Assembly (NCBI RefSeq): GCF_003201595.1
Contig: NZ_QJJS01000001.1
Coordinates: 186,001 to 250,000, forward strand
Reading direction: 5' to 3'
DNA: 64,000 nt
Source: Sphaerotilus hippei
GTDB lineage: Bacteria; Pseudomonadota; Gammaproteobacteria; Burkholderiales; Burkholderiaceae_C
In this document: positions 53,581-63,425 of the stretch, piece by piece
Position numbering within the stretch: position 1 is the first letter of the stretch
Layout of the letters: each line of letters starts with the position of its first letter
Program-made: the position numbers and the translations under genes
The notes under the pieces: generated by a model
Told to the model about the DNA's origin: nothing
What the model saw: the letters and a program-made list of their open reading frames with translations, nothing else
Databases searched by the model: none

Positions 53581-55398
53581 ATGGGCTCGACCATGCGCCC
53601 CGATCCTGCTGCCCGAGCCGACTTCATCGTGCCCCCGCCCGCCGCGGCCTGGCGGCGCTGGCTGCCGGGCCTGGCGCGGCTGGTGGCCTGCCGGCTCGAC
53701 GGCCTGCGCCATGACCTGGTGGCCGGCGTGGTCCTGACCGCCGTGCTGGTGCCGGTCGGCCTGGGTTATGCCCAGGCGTGCGGGCTGCCGGTGATCCACG
53801 GCCTGTATGCGTCGATCGCGGCGCTGGTCGCCTATGCCGCGTTCGGCCCGAGCCGCTACCTGATCCAGGGGCCGGACTCGTCGCTGACGGCGCTGATCGT
53901 CGCCAGCACCGTGCCGCTGGTGGCCGCCTCGGGGGTCCCGGCCGCGCCCCTGGCCGCGCTGCTGGCGCTGCTGGCCGGGGCGCTGTGCGCGCTGGCGGGG
54001 CGGCTGCGCCTGGGCCTGGTCACCGACCTGCTGTCGCGGCCGATCCGCCAGGGGTATCTGCACGGCATCGTGCTGACCGTGCTGGCGGGCCAGCTGCCGC
54101 GCCTGCTCGGGGTGCCGACCGACGGCAGCAGCCTGCTGTCCGCGCTGGCGCACCTGGCGAGCCAGCTGCTGCAGGGCCGGGTGCACGGGCCGACCCTCAC
54201 GCTCGGCCTGGGCACGCTGGCGGTGATCCTGCTGCTGCGCCGCCGGTGGCCGGCGCTGCCGGGGGTGCTGATTGCCCTGGTCGCCGCCACGCTGCTGATC
54301 GAAGGCCTGGGCGGGCCGGGCGCGTCCGGCGTGGCCGTGGTCGGGGCGCTGCCGCAGGGGCTGCCGTCGCTGGCCTGGCCGCCGCTGACACCCGCCCTGC
54401 TGTCGCAGCTGCTGCCGGGGGCGGTGGCGATCGCGCTGGTGGCGTCGGCCGACACCAGCGTGCTGTCGCGCACCTATGCCGCGCGCACCGGCGATGCGGT
54501 CGACAGCAACCAGGAGCTGATCGCGCTCGGGGCGGCCAACCTCGCGGCCGGGCTGTTCCAGGGCTTTCCGGTCAGCGCCAGCGCCTCGCGCACGCCGGTG
54601 GCCGAGGCGGCCGGCGCCCGCTCGCCGCTGACCGGGCTGGTCGGTGCGGCCTGCATCGCCGGGCTGCTGCTGTGGGCGCCCGGGCTGATCGCGGCGCTGC
54701 CGCAGGCGGCGCTGGCCGCGGTGGTCATCGCCGCCTGCCTGTCGCTGGTCGACCTGCCCGGCTGGCAGCGGCTGCACCGGCAGCGCCGCAGCGAATGGGT
54801 GCAGGCGCTGGTGGCGCTGGGCGGGGTCGCGCTGTTCGGCGTGGTCAGCGGCATCTTCATGGCCGTCGGGCTGGCGCTGATGATGTTCGTCTGGCGCGCC
54901 TGGCGGCCGCACGACGCGGTGCTGGGCCGGGTCGACGGCCTGAAGGGCTACCACGACATCACCCGCCACCCCGAGGCCCGCCGCATCGACGGGCTGGTGC
55001 TGTTCCGCTGGGATGCGCCGCTGTTCTTCGCCAACGCGGAGGTGTTCCGCGAGCGGGTGCTGCAGGTGCTCGACCAGGCCCCGACCCCGCCCGCGTGGCT
55101 GGTGGTGCTGGCCGAGCCGGTCACCGACATCGACACCACCGCCGCCGAGATGCTGCTCGCGCTCGACGCGCGGCTGAAGGCCGCGGGCGTGCACCTGTGC
55201 TTCGCGGAGATGAAGGGCCCCGTCAAGGACCGGCTGCGCCACTACGGCCTGTACGGCCACTTCGAGCGGCAGGGCTTCTTCCCGACGGTGGGGCAGGCGG
55301 TCTCCAGCTACCTGAAGGCCACCGGCGTGCCGTGGCACGACTGGGACGAACACCCCGCCGGGCCGCCGCGCGGGGGCGCCGAACCCTGCCGCGACTGA
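53581..55398 (+). CDS. SulP-family anion transporter with STAS domain
   Basis: A 605-residue membrane protein. The sulfate-permease signature region (VPVGLGYAQACGLPVIHGLYASIAA-like, near residue 60) leads into about eleven to twelve hydrophobic segments, with NQELIALGAANLAAGLFQGFPVSASASRTPV near 310 typical of SulP. The C-terminal STAS domain covers about 460-585 (LVLFRWDAPLFFANAEVF). SulP proteins carry sulfate, bicarbonate or other anions. Either ATG at 53581 or 53593 may start it. It lies 18 bp after the pseudouridine synthase gene. Confidence 0.92.
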   Translation: MGSTMRPDPAARADFIVPPPAAAWRRWLPGLARLVACRLDGLRHDLVAGVVLTAVLVPVGLGYAQACGLPVIHGLYASIAALVAYAAFGPSRYLIQGPDSSLTALIVASTVPLVAASGVPAAPLAALLALLAGALCALAGRLRLGLVTDLLSRPIRQGYLHGIVLTVLAGQLPRLLGVPTDGSSLLSALAHLASQLLQGRVHGPTLTLGLGTLAVILLLRRRWPALPGVLIALVAATLLIEGLGGPGASGVAVVGALPQGLPSLAWPPLTPALLSQLLPGAVAIALVASADTSVLSRTYAARTGDAVDSNQELIALGAANLAAGLFQGFPVSASASRTPVAEAAGARSPLTGLVGAACIAGLLLWAPGLIAALPQAALAAVVIAACLSLVDLPGWQRLHRQRRSEWVQALVALGGVALFGVVSGIFMAVGLALMMFVWRAWRPHDAVLGRVDGLKGYHDITRHPEARRIDGLVLFRWDAPLFFANAEVFRERVLQVLDQAPTPPAWLVVLAEPVTDIDTTAAEMLLALDARLKAAGVHLCFAEMKGPVKDRLRHYGLYGHFERQGFFPTVGQAVSSYLKATGVPWHDWDEHPAGPPRGGAEPCRD

Positions 55399-55413
55399 GC
55401 CGGTGCCGCGCCG

Positions 55414-56250
55414 TCAGCCCAGCCCGCAGCCGGCAGGCAGCGCCCAGGTGCTGGCCGGCTTCGACTGGCGCACCGCCAGCGGCAGCGTGCCCAGCCCGAC
55501 CCGGTCCGCCCCCACCTGCTGCTCCAGCGCCTCGATGCTGACGAGGTAGCTGTCCAGCGTGTTGAGCATCGGCCGGTTCGGGATGAACCAGGCGATCGCC
55601 CGGGTCGCCCCGCTCGTGTCGGTGGTGACGATCACCTTCCAGAACCAGTCCGGCGTGCGGATGCCGTGGCTGCTGACGAAATGGTCGTTGCTGATGTCGT
55701 CGTAGACCACGCCGCCGACCACCTGCACCGGCGCGAGGTCACGGTGGCACTCGGCCACGTTCTCCGCGTCCAGCCAGATGCCCTGGTTGAAGGTGGAGAC
55801 CTGAGGCACGATGTTGCTCATGTGGTTGGCCCGCGCGATCAGCGCCGCGCTGGCGTCCATGTGGTTGGACGTCACCAGGTGGCCGCGGTCCCAGCCCGGC
55901 ATCACGCTGGCGTAGCTCGAGGTGCTGGTCTGCTGCGCGCAGCCGGCGGGCAGGTCCGGGTCGAGCGTGAAGGCCGACGGCCGGGCGGCACTGCCGGTGT
56001 CCACGTCCAGCGTGTACTCGTAGCGCATCGCCGTGTGCGCGCTGCAGTCGTACTGCAGCGTGAAGCCGCCATGGTCCAGCGTGATCAGCGTGCTGCTGCT
56101 GGCGCCGGTTCCCGTTCCGGTGCTCGTGCCCGTGGTGCCCGTGGTGCCGGTGGGGGTCTCTGCGGTGCCGGTGTCCGATGAGCCGCCTCCGCAGGAGGTC
56201 AGCAGGATCAGCAGCGTGGCGCAGCAGGCGGCCGGTACGGAACGTTTCAA
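55414..56250 (-). CDS. Secreted DNA/RNA non-specific endonuclease (lipoprotein)
   Basis: A 278-residue exported nuclease of the NUC1/Serratia type. A lipoprotein signal ends at LTSC (cysteine near residue 20), followed by a Thr/Gly-rich linker (about 28-52) that probably spaces it from the membrane. The catalytic motif WDRGHLVTSN (near residue 121) and the downstream NIVPQVSTFNQGIW supply the His and the metal-binding Asn. It should degrade nucleic acids at the cell envelope, for scavenging or defence against extracellular DNA. The start is TTG, preceded by GGGGAG. The gene converges with the SulP gene 15 bp away. Confidence 0.88.
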   Translation of the reverse strand: MKRSVPAACCATLLILLTSCGGGSSDTGTAETPTGTTGTTGTSTGTGTGASSSTLITLDHGGFTLQYDCSAHTAMRYEYTLDVDTGSAARPSAFTLDPDLPAGCAQQTSTSSYASVMPGWDRGHLVTSNHMDASAALIARANHMSNIVPQVSTFNQGIWLDAENVAECHRDLAPVQVVGGVVYDDISNDHFVSSHGIRTPDWFWKVIVTTDTSGATRAIAWFIPNRPMLNTLDSYLVSIEALEQQVGADRVGLGTLPLAVRQSKPASTWALPAGCGLG

Positions 56251-56382
56251 GACGATGTCTCCCCGATGGATGAGCGTGAATGCGGACGCGATTCAAGCAC
56301 GCCCGACCGGGGCGGGGGCGGCACCACCGGCCGGGCCGCCGTGACGGGGATCACGGCGGGGACCGGCGGGCCGCGCGGGGCC

Positions 56383-57465
<1,083 letters not shown>

Positions 57466-57498
57466 GGTGGCGTGGCAAGTGCGGCTCGGGCGTGCAGA

Positions 57499-58431
57499 TT
57501 AACGCGGTGGCGCGGCCGTCTCGCAGCGCGTCAGCGCCGCGCCTTCGCTGAGCACGTAGTCGCGGAACAGCGCGGTCACGCCGGCGGGCAGGGTGTCGCG
57601 GCGGTGCAGCACGCACCAGTCGATCGACTTGGGCATGTCCACCACGTCCAGCACCGTCAGCGCGCCGGTGCGCAGCTCGAGCTGGAAGGCGTGGGCCGAC
57701 AGGAAGCTGATGCCCATGCCGGCCATCACCGCCTGCTTGACCGTCTCGTTGCCGTCGAGCTCGATGCTCACGTGCACCTGCAGCGCATGCGACTGCAGCA
57801 GGTGCTCGAGGAACTGGCGGGTGGCCGAGCCGGCTTCGCGAAAGATGAAGGGCTCGTCGCGCAGCGCCTCCCACGGGATCGCGCGCTGGCCGGCCAGCGG
57901 GTGGTCGGGCGGCGCGACGATGCAGTGTGGATGGCGGGCGAAGGACACCGCCTCGACCTCGGCGTCCGAGGGCGGATAACCGGCGATGGCCAGGTCGAGC
58001 TTGTGTTCGCCCAGCAGCGCCAGGACCTGCTCGCGGCGGTGCACGCTGAGCTTGAGCCGCACCTGCGGGTGGCGGCGCCGGAAGGCGGTCATCAGCAGCG
58101 GGGCGAAGTAGTGCGCGGTCGACACCACGCCCAGGTGCAGCTGGCCGCGGGTGCTGCCGTGCAGCGTGGACAGCGCGTCCTCGGCCGTGCGCACCTGCGC
58201 CAGGATGGCCCGCGCGTGGCGCAGCAGCTCCCGCCCGGCGTCGGTGAGCGCCAGCGAGCGGCCCTGGCGCTCGAACAGGCTCAGCCCCAGCTCCTGCTCG
58301 AGCTGCTGCATCTGCATCGACACGGCCGGGCGGCTCAGGTCGAGCTGCTCGGCGGTGCGGGTGTAGCTGCAGCAGGAGGCGGCTACCTCGAAGATCTGCA
58401 GCTGTCGGAGCGTGCCGGTGGTTCTGAACAT
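57499..58431 (-). CDS. LysR-family regulator (CbbR/CysB-like)
   Basis: A 310-residue LysR regulator. The N-terminal winged helix is clear (LRQLQIFEVAASCCSYTRTA then LDLSRPAVSMQMQQLEQELG, LFERQGR), and the effector domain follows at about 92-300. The GTLRQLQIFE opening and RPAVSMQMQQLE are most like the CbbR group, which senses central carbon metabolites, but no rubisco genes are present here. The ATG at 58431 begins it. It diverges from the rhamnose operon and is upstream of the DAHP synthase gene; its target is not known. Confidence 0.88.
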   Translation of the reverse strand: MFRTTGTLRQLQIFEVAASCCSYTRTAEQLDLSRPAVSMQMQQLEQELGLSLFERQGRSLALTDAGRELLRHARAILAQVRTAEDALSTLHGSTRGQLHLGVVSTAHYFAPLLMTAFRRRHPQVRLKLSVHRREQVLALLGEHKLDLAIAGYPPSDAEVEAVSFARHPHCIVAPPDHPLAGQRAIPWEALRDEPFIFREAGSATRQFLEHLLQSHALQVHVSIELDGNETVKQAVMAGMGISFLSAHAFQLELRTGALTVLDVVDMPKSIDWCVLHRRDTLPAGVTALFRDYVLSEGAALTRCETAAPPR

Positions 58432-58795
58432 GGGGTGATGGATGGGGATCGGACGGTGTCGGGAGGCTGACGGGCCGGGCGCCGGCTGTCATCCGGGCAG
58501 TCCCCGCCGGCCGGCCGGCGCCGGGGCCACGACCGTCGCCGCGCGGGCCCGTGCGACCTCGGGACTTTCCTGGGGGTGCTCACCGTCGGGTCGTGCCACG
58601 GGCTGACGTGCGGCGGGTCGCCGCCGGCCGGGCCCCGGGCGCGGCCGTCCGGCGGGCGCTCATGTGCAGCAATGGTAAGAGAAGCTGACGCAAGGTGTCA
58701 GAAAACGTCAATCGATCTGCCGGGGACGCTTGCCTACAGTGCGTCCCAAGCCCGGAGCCTGCTCTTCCTCCCCGAACCCCTTGCCGTCGAGTGCC
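58432..58795. promoter_or_regulatory. Divergent region between the LysR gene and the rhamnose operon
   Basis: A 364-bp gap with no supported gene. It contains an inverted repeat CTGAC-N7-GTCAG at 58685-58701 close to the rhamnose operon start, plus a second GTCA at 58707. This could be the operator of a rhamnose regulator (DeoR- or AraC-type) that would lie outside the window. No promoter elements are good enough to call. The rest is GC-rich and shows no structure I can support. Confidence 0.35.
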
Positions 58796-60901
58796 ATGAC
58801 CCAGCCCACCACCGCCCCGTTTCCCGTCTGGAACGCCGCCCACGCGGCCACGCTGGACGATGCCCATCAGCTGCTCTACCGCTCGAACCTGCTCGGTTCG
58901 GACCTGCGCATCACCAACTACGGCGGGGGCAACACCTCGGCCAAGATCCGCCAGACCGATCCGCTGACGGGCGAGCCGGTCGAGGTGCTGTGGGTCAAGG
59001 GCTCGGGCGGTGACGTCGGCTCGATGAAGCTCGATGGTTTCTCCACCCTCTACATGGACAAGCTGCGCGCGCTGAAGGGCCTGTACCGCGGCCTGGCCCA
59101 CGAGGACGAGATGGTCGGCTACCTGCCGCACTGCACCTTCAACCTCAACGCCCGCGCCGCCTCGATCGACACGCCGCTGCACTCCTCGCTGCCGTATGCG
59201 CATGTGGACCACATGCACCCGGACGCGGTGATCGCGATCGCGGCGATGGCCAACTCCGAGGCGCTGACGCGCCAGATCTTCGAGGGCACGGTCGGCTGGC
59301 TGCCCTGGATGCGCCCGGGCTACGAGCTGGGCCGGCGCCTGGCCGAGTACGACGCGGCCCACCCCGGCCTGCGTGGCATCGTGCTGGGCGGCCACGGCCT
59401 GTTCAGCTGGGGCGACACGTCCAGGAGCTGCTACGAGAACACGGTCGACCTGATCGAGCGCGCCCAGACCTGGCTGCACCAGGAGCGCCATGCCCGCCAG
59501 CTGCCGGTCTTCGGTGGCGTGGCCACGGCCTCGCTGACCGATGCCGAGCGTGACGCCACGCTGGCCCGCGTGCTGCCGGTGCTGCGCGGCCTGTCGGCCG
59601 AAGGAGCCCCCAAGCTGCTGCACCTCAACACCTCGGCCGAGGTGATGGCCTTCGTCAACTCGAAGGACCTGGAGCCGCTGGCCGCGCTGGGCACCAGCTG
59701 CCCCGACCACTTCCTGCGCACCAAGATCCGCCCGCTGATCGTGCCCGAATCGGTCTACACGCTGCAGGGCGCCGAGCTGAAGGCGCGCCTGAGCGAGCTG
59801 CTGGCCGGCTACCGCGCCGACTACGCCGCCTACTACGAGCGCTGTAAGCGAGCGAACAGCCCGGCGCTGCGCGACCCCAACCCGGTCGTGATCCTGCTGC
59901 CGCGCATCGGCATGGTCACCATCGCCAAGGACAAGGCCACCGCCCGCATCGCCGGCGAGTTCTACGTCAACGCGATCAACGTGATGCGCGAGGCCAATGC
60001 GGTGGACCGCTACGTCGGCCTGCCCGAGCAGGAAGCCTTCGACATCGAGTACTGGCTGCTCGAGGAAGCCAAGCTGCAGCGCATGCCCAAGCCCAGGCCC
60101 ATGGTCGGCAAGGTGGCGCTGGTCACCGGCGGCGCCGGCGGCATCGGCCAGGCGATCGCCCGGCGCATCCTGGCCGACGGCGGCTGCGTCGTGCTGGCCG
60201 ACATCGACCAGGAAGCGCTCGACAGCGTCGGCGCCGATCTGGCCAAGGCCCATGGCCGCGACCACGTGCGCGGCGTGCGCTGCGACGTGACGGACGAGGC
60301 CAGCGTGATCGCCGCCTTCGACCGCGCGGCCATCGAGTTCGGCGGCGTGGACATCCTGGTCAGCAACGCCGGCATCGCCTCGGCCGCGCCGATCGAGGAG
60401 ACCTCGCTGGCGCTGTGGAACCGCAACCAGAGCATCCTGGCCACCGGCTACTTCCTGGTCGGCCGCGAGGCCTTCAAGCAGATGAAGGCCCAGGGCACCG
60501 GCGGCGCCATCGTCATGATCGCCAGCAAGAACGGCATGGTCGCCAGCAACCAGGCCACCGCCTACTGCGCCGCCAAGGCCGCCGAGATCCAGCTCAGCCG
60601 CAGCTTCGCGCTCGAAGGCGCGCCGCTGGGCATCCGCTCCAACGTGGTCAACCCCGACGCGGTGATCCGCGGCTCCAAGATCTGGACCGGCAAGTGGAGC
60701 GAGGAGCGCGCCGCCGCCAACAAGGTCGGCGAGGGCGACCTGGAGGCCTTCTACCGCGACCGCAGCATGCTCAAGCGCAGCGTGCTGCCCGAGGACATCG
60801 CCGAGGCGACCTACTTCTTCGCCGCCGAGCACCTGAGCGCCAAGAGCACGGGCAACATCCTCAACGTCGACGCCGGCAACCTCGCCGCCTTCACGCGGTG
60901 A
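58796..60901 (+). CDS. rhaD: Bifunctional rhamnulose-1-phosphate aldolase / dehydrogenase
   Basis: A 701-residue fusion. Residues about 1-420 are a class II (zinc) aldolase of the RhaD/AraD fold, with NYGGGNTSAK near residue 40, PYAHVDHMHPDAV near 139 and GGHGLFSWGD near 205 carrying the metal ligands. Residues about 435-701 are an SDR dehydrogenase (TGGAGGIGQA near 447, NAGIA, YCAAK). It splits rhamnulose 1-phosphate to dihydroxyacetone phosphate and lactaldehyde and oxidises the latter. The ATG at 58796 gives the family start. It leads an operon with the isomerase and ABC importer. The rhamnulokinase is not in view. Confidence 0.92.
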   Translation: MTQPTTAPFPVWNAAHAATLDDAHQLLYRSNLLGSDLRITNYGGGNTSAKIRQTDPLTGEPVEVLWVKGSGGDVGSMKLDGFSTLYMDKLRALKGLYRGLAHEDEMVGYLPHCTFNLNARAASIDTPLHSSLPYAHVDHMHPDAVIAIAAMANSEALTRQIFEGTVGWLPWMRPGYELGRRLAEYDAAHPGLRGIVLGGHGLFSWGDTSRSCYENTVDLIERAQTWLHQERHARQLPVFGGVATASLTDAERDATLARVLPVLRGLSAEGAPKLLHLNTSAEVMAFVNSKDLEPLAALGTSCPDHFLRTKIRPLIVPESVYTLQGAELKARLSELLAGYRADYAAYYERCKRANSPALRDPNPVVILLPRIGMVTIAKDKATARIAGEFYVNAINVMREANAVDRYVGLPEQEAFDIEYWLLEEAKLQRMPKPRPMVGKVALVTGGAGGIGQAIARRILADGGCVVLADIDQEALDSVGADLAKAHGRDHVRGVRCDVTDEASVIAAFDRAAIEFGGVDILVSNAGIASAAPIEETSLALWNRNQSILATGYFLVGREAFKQMKAQGTGGAIVMIASKNGMVASNQATAYCAAKAAEIQLSRSFALEGAPLGIRSNVVNPDAVIRGSKIWTGKWSEERAAANKVGEGDLEAFYRDRSMLKRSVLPEDIAEATYFFAAEHLSAKSTGNILNVDAGNLAAFTR

Positions 60902-60930
60902 ACGGGCCCACGCCCGACCAAGGACTTCTC

Positions 60931-62223
60931 ATGAGCACCAACCTCATCGACGCGGGCGCCATCGCCGCGCACAACGACACCCTGCTGAGCCAGGTCGGCA
61001 GCGACTACGCCCACCTGGGCGAGCAGCTCGGCCGCCGCGGCATCGACATCGAGCGCGTGCGGGCCCGGGTCGCGGCCTTCGGCGTGGCCATCCCCAGCTG
61101 GGGCGTGGGCACCGGCGGCACCCGCTTCGCCCGGTTCCCGGGCCAGGGCGAGCCCCGCCACGTGTTCGACAAGCTGCAGGACTGCGCCGTCATCCAGCAG
61201 CTCGCCCGCGCCACGCCCACCGTCTCGCTGCACATTCCCTGGGACCGCTGCACCGACTGGAGCGAGCTGCGCCAGACCGCCAGCAGCCACGGCCTGGCCT
61301 TCGACGCGATCAACTCCAACACCTTCTCCGACCAGAAGGACCAGGCGCACAGCTACAAGTTCGGCAGCCTCAGCCACACCGACGCGGCCACCCGGGCGCA
61401 GGCGGTGGCCCACAACATCGACTGCATCGAGATCGGCCGCGCGCTGGGCAGCAAGGCGCTGACGGTGTGGGTCGGCGACGGCAGCAACTTCCCCGGCCAG
61501 CAGCACTTCCGCCGCGCCTTCGACCGCTACCTCGACAGCGCGCAGCAGATCTACGCCGCGCTGCCCGGCGACTGGCGCATGATGCTGGAGCACAAGATCT
61601 GCGAACCGGCCTTCTACAGCACGGTGATCCAGGACTGGGGCTCGAGCTTCCTGGCGGCCCAGACCCTGGGACCGAAGGCGCAGTGCCTGGTCGACCTGGG
61701 CCACCACGCGCCCAACGTCAACATCGAGCTGATCGTCGCGCGCCTGATCGCCGCGGGCAAGCTGGCGGGTTTCCACTTCAACGACAGCAAGTACGGCGAC
61801 GACGACCTCGACGCCGGCAGCGTCTCGCCCTATCGCCTGTTCCTGGTGTTCAACGAGCTGGTGGCGGCCGCCCACGAGGGCGTGGCCTTCGATCCGGCCT
61901 ACATGCTCGACCAGAGCCACAACGTGACCGACCCGATCGAGAGCCTGATGACCAGCGCGGTGCAGGTGCAGCGCAGCTTCGCCCAGGCCCTGCTGGTGGA
62001 CCGCGCCGCGCTCGATGCGGCCCAGGACGCCAACGACGCGATGACCGCCACCCACCTGCTCAAGGCGGCCTTCCAGACCGATGTCACGCCGCTGCTGCAG
62101 CGGGTGCGCCTGGAGGCAGGCGGAGCGATCGATCCGGTCGCCGCCTACCGCGCCAGCGGCTACCGCCAGCGGGTGGCCGTGCAGCGCCCCGCCGTGGCCG
62201 GCGGCAGCGGCGGCATCGTCTGA
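60931..62223 (+). CDS. rhaI: L-rhamnose isomerase (Pseudomonas/Rhizobium type)
   Basis: A 430-residue sugar isomerase of the xylose-isomerase-like TIM-barrel fold. SLHIPWDRC, FDAINSNTFSDQ, MLEHKICEPAFY, CLVDLGHHAPNVN and FHFNDSKYGDDDLD carry the Glu/Asp/His metal ligands expected in this group. It interconverts L-rhamnose and L-rhamnulose in the cytoplasm. AAGGAC precedes the ATG at 60931, 29 bp after the aldolase-dehydrogenase stop. It is the non-E. coli type, as in other proteobacteria with RhaD fusions. Confidence 0.92.
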   Translation: MSTNLIDAGAIAAHNDTLLSQVGSDYAHLGEQLGRRGIDIERVRARVAAFGVAIPSWGVGTGGTRFARFPGQGEPRHVFDKLQDCAVIQQLARATPTVSLHIPWDRCTDWSELRQTASSHGLAFDAINSNTFSDQKDQAHSYKFGSLSHTDAATRAQAVAHNIDCIEIGRALGSKALTVWVGDGSNFPGQQHFRRAFDRYLDSAQQIYAALPGDWRMMLEHKICEPAFYSTVIQDWGSSFLAAQTLGPKAQCLVDLGHHAPNVNIELIVARLIAAGKLAGFHFNDSKYGDDDLDAGSVSPYRLFLVFNELVAAAHEGVAFDPAYMLDQSHNVTDPIESLMTSAVQVQRSFAQALLVDRAALDAAQDANDAMTATHLLKAAFQTDVTPLLQRVRLEAGGAIDPVAAYRASGYRQRVAVQRPAVAGGSGGIV

Positions 62224-62347
62224 ACCTCGCCACCCTGGCGATCCCGCATCCTGCGTGCCGGCCCGCCCGGGCCGGCACCGGAGCCCGAGCCCGCGTGGCC
62301 TGACGCCGCGCGAGGCCCACCCTGCAACGAGAAGAGGAGACAACACC

Positions 62348-63340
62348 ATGAACAAGCGCCTGTCCATCCTGACCGCCGCCGTGCTCAGCCTGGCGGCTGC
62401 CCAGCCGGTCCTGGCCGCCGACAAGATCGCCCTGGTCGTCAAGAGCCTGGGCATCGGCTTCTTCGACGCCGCCCACCAGGGCGCGCAGGAGGCGGCCAAG
62501 GAGCTCAAGGACGTCGAGATCATCTACACCGGCCCGGCCAAGGCCACCGCCGAGGGCCAGATCGAGATCATCAACTCGCTGATCGCGCAGAACGTCAAGG
62601 CCATCGTGATCTCGGCCAACGATCCGGATGCGCTGGTGCCGGTGACCAAGAAGGCGATGGCCCGCGGCATCAAGATCATCTCCTTCGACTCGGGCATCCG
62701 CAAGGATGGCCGCCTGATGCACCTGGCGCCGTCGTCGAACGTGCTGATCGGCGAGAAGCTGGTGAAGATGGCCGAGCAGGCCGGTGGCCGCAACGCCGAG
62801 ATCGCCGTGCTGTCGGCGACCGCCCAGGCGACCAACCAGAACACCTGGATCGGCGAGATGAAGAAGGTGCTGGCGCAGCCGGCCTACTCGGGCATGAAGC
62901 TGGTCAGCGTGGTCTATGGTGACGACCAGACCGACAAGAGCTACCGCGAGGCCCAGGGTCTGTTCAAGAGCCACCCCAACCTGAAGGTGGTGGTCGCACC
63001 GACCACCGTGGGCGTGGCGGCCGCGGGCAAGGCGGTGCAGGACGAGAAGAAGATCGGCCAGGTCTTCGTGACCGGCCTGGGCCTGCCCTCGGAGATGGCC
63101 GGCCACGTCAAGAGCGGCGCGGTCAAGTCCTTCGCGATCTGGAACCCGATCGACCTGGGCTACTCGTCCATCCAGGCCGCCTACGCCTTCGTCAAGGGCA
63201 CGGCCAAGGGCACGCCGGGCGAGAAGATCTCGCTGGGCCGGGTCGGCACGGTGACGCTGGACAAGGACGGTGAAGCGGCGATGGCCGAGCCGTTCACCTA
63301 CGACGCCAGCAACGTCGAGAAGTTCGCCAAGTTCTTCTGA
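62348..63340 (+). CDS. rhaS: Rhamnose ABC transporter binding protein (RhaS)
   Basis: A 330-residue periplasmic binding protein of the sugar (RbsB-like) family. The signal peptide (ILTAAVLSLAAAQPVLAA) ends near residue 23 and the mature part starts DKIALVVKSLGIGFFDAAHQGAQEA. Segments such as VISANDPDALVPV and SFDSGI are typical of rhamnose-specific RhaS. GAGAAGAGGAGA just upstream gives a strong ribosome site. It lies between the isomerase gene and the ATPase gene and is separated from the latter by a GC-rich hairpin. Confidence 0.92.
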   Translation: MNKRLSILTAAVLSLAAAQPVLAADKIALVVKSLGIGFFDAAHQGAQEAAKELKDVEIIYTGPAKATAEGQIEIINSLIAQNVKAIVISANDPDALVPVTKKAMARGIKIISFDSGIRKDGRLMHLAPSSNVLIGEKLVKMAEQAGGRNAEIAVLSATAQATNQNTWIGEMKKVLAQPAYSGMKLVSVVYGDDQTDKSYREAQGLFKSHPNLKVVVAPTTVGVAAAGKAVQDEKKIGQVFVTGLGLPSEMAGHVKSGAVKSFAIWNPIDLGYSSIQAAYAFVKGTAKGTPGEKISLGRVGTVTLDKDGEAAMAEPFTYDASNVEKFAKFF

Positions 63341-63356
63341 TCGGCTGTCGATCCTG

Positions 63357-63399
63357 CCGGACCCGGCGGGCGCCCGACGGCGCCGCGGCCGGGGTCCGG
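63357..63399 (+). other. GC-rich intergenic hairpin between rhaS and the ATPase gene
   Basis: Arms CCGGACCC (63357-63364) and GGGTCCGG (63392-63399) form an eight-base perfect stem around a GC-rich loop that can also pair. There is no T-tract. Such hairpins after binding-protein genes often stabilise the upstream RNA so that the binding protein is made in excess of the membrane parts. That role is inferred. Confidence 0.45.
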
Positions 63400-63425
63400 T
63401 CTCCTGTTTCCTGGGTGCTACCGAG

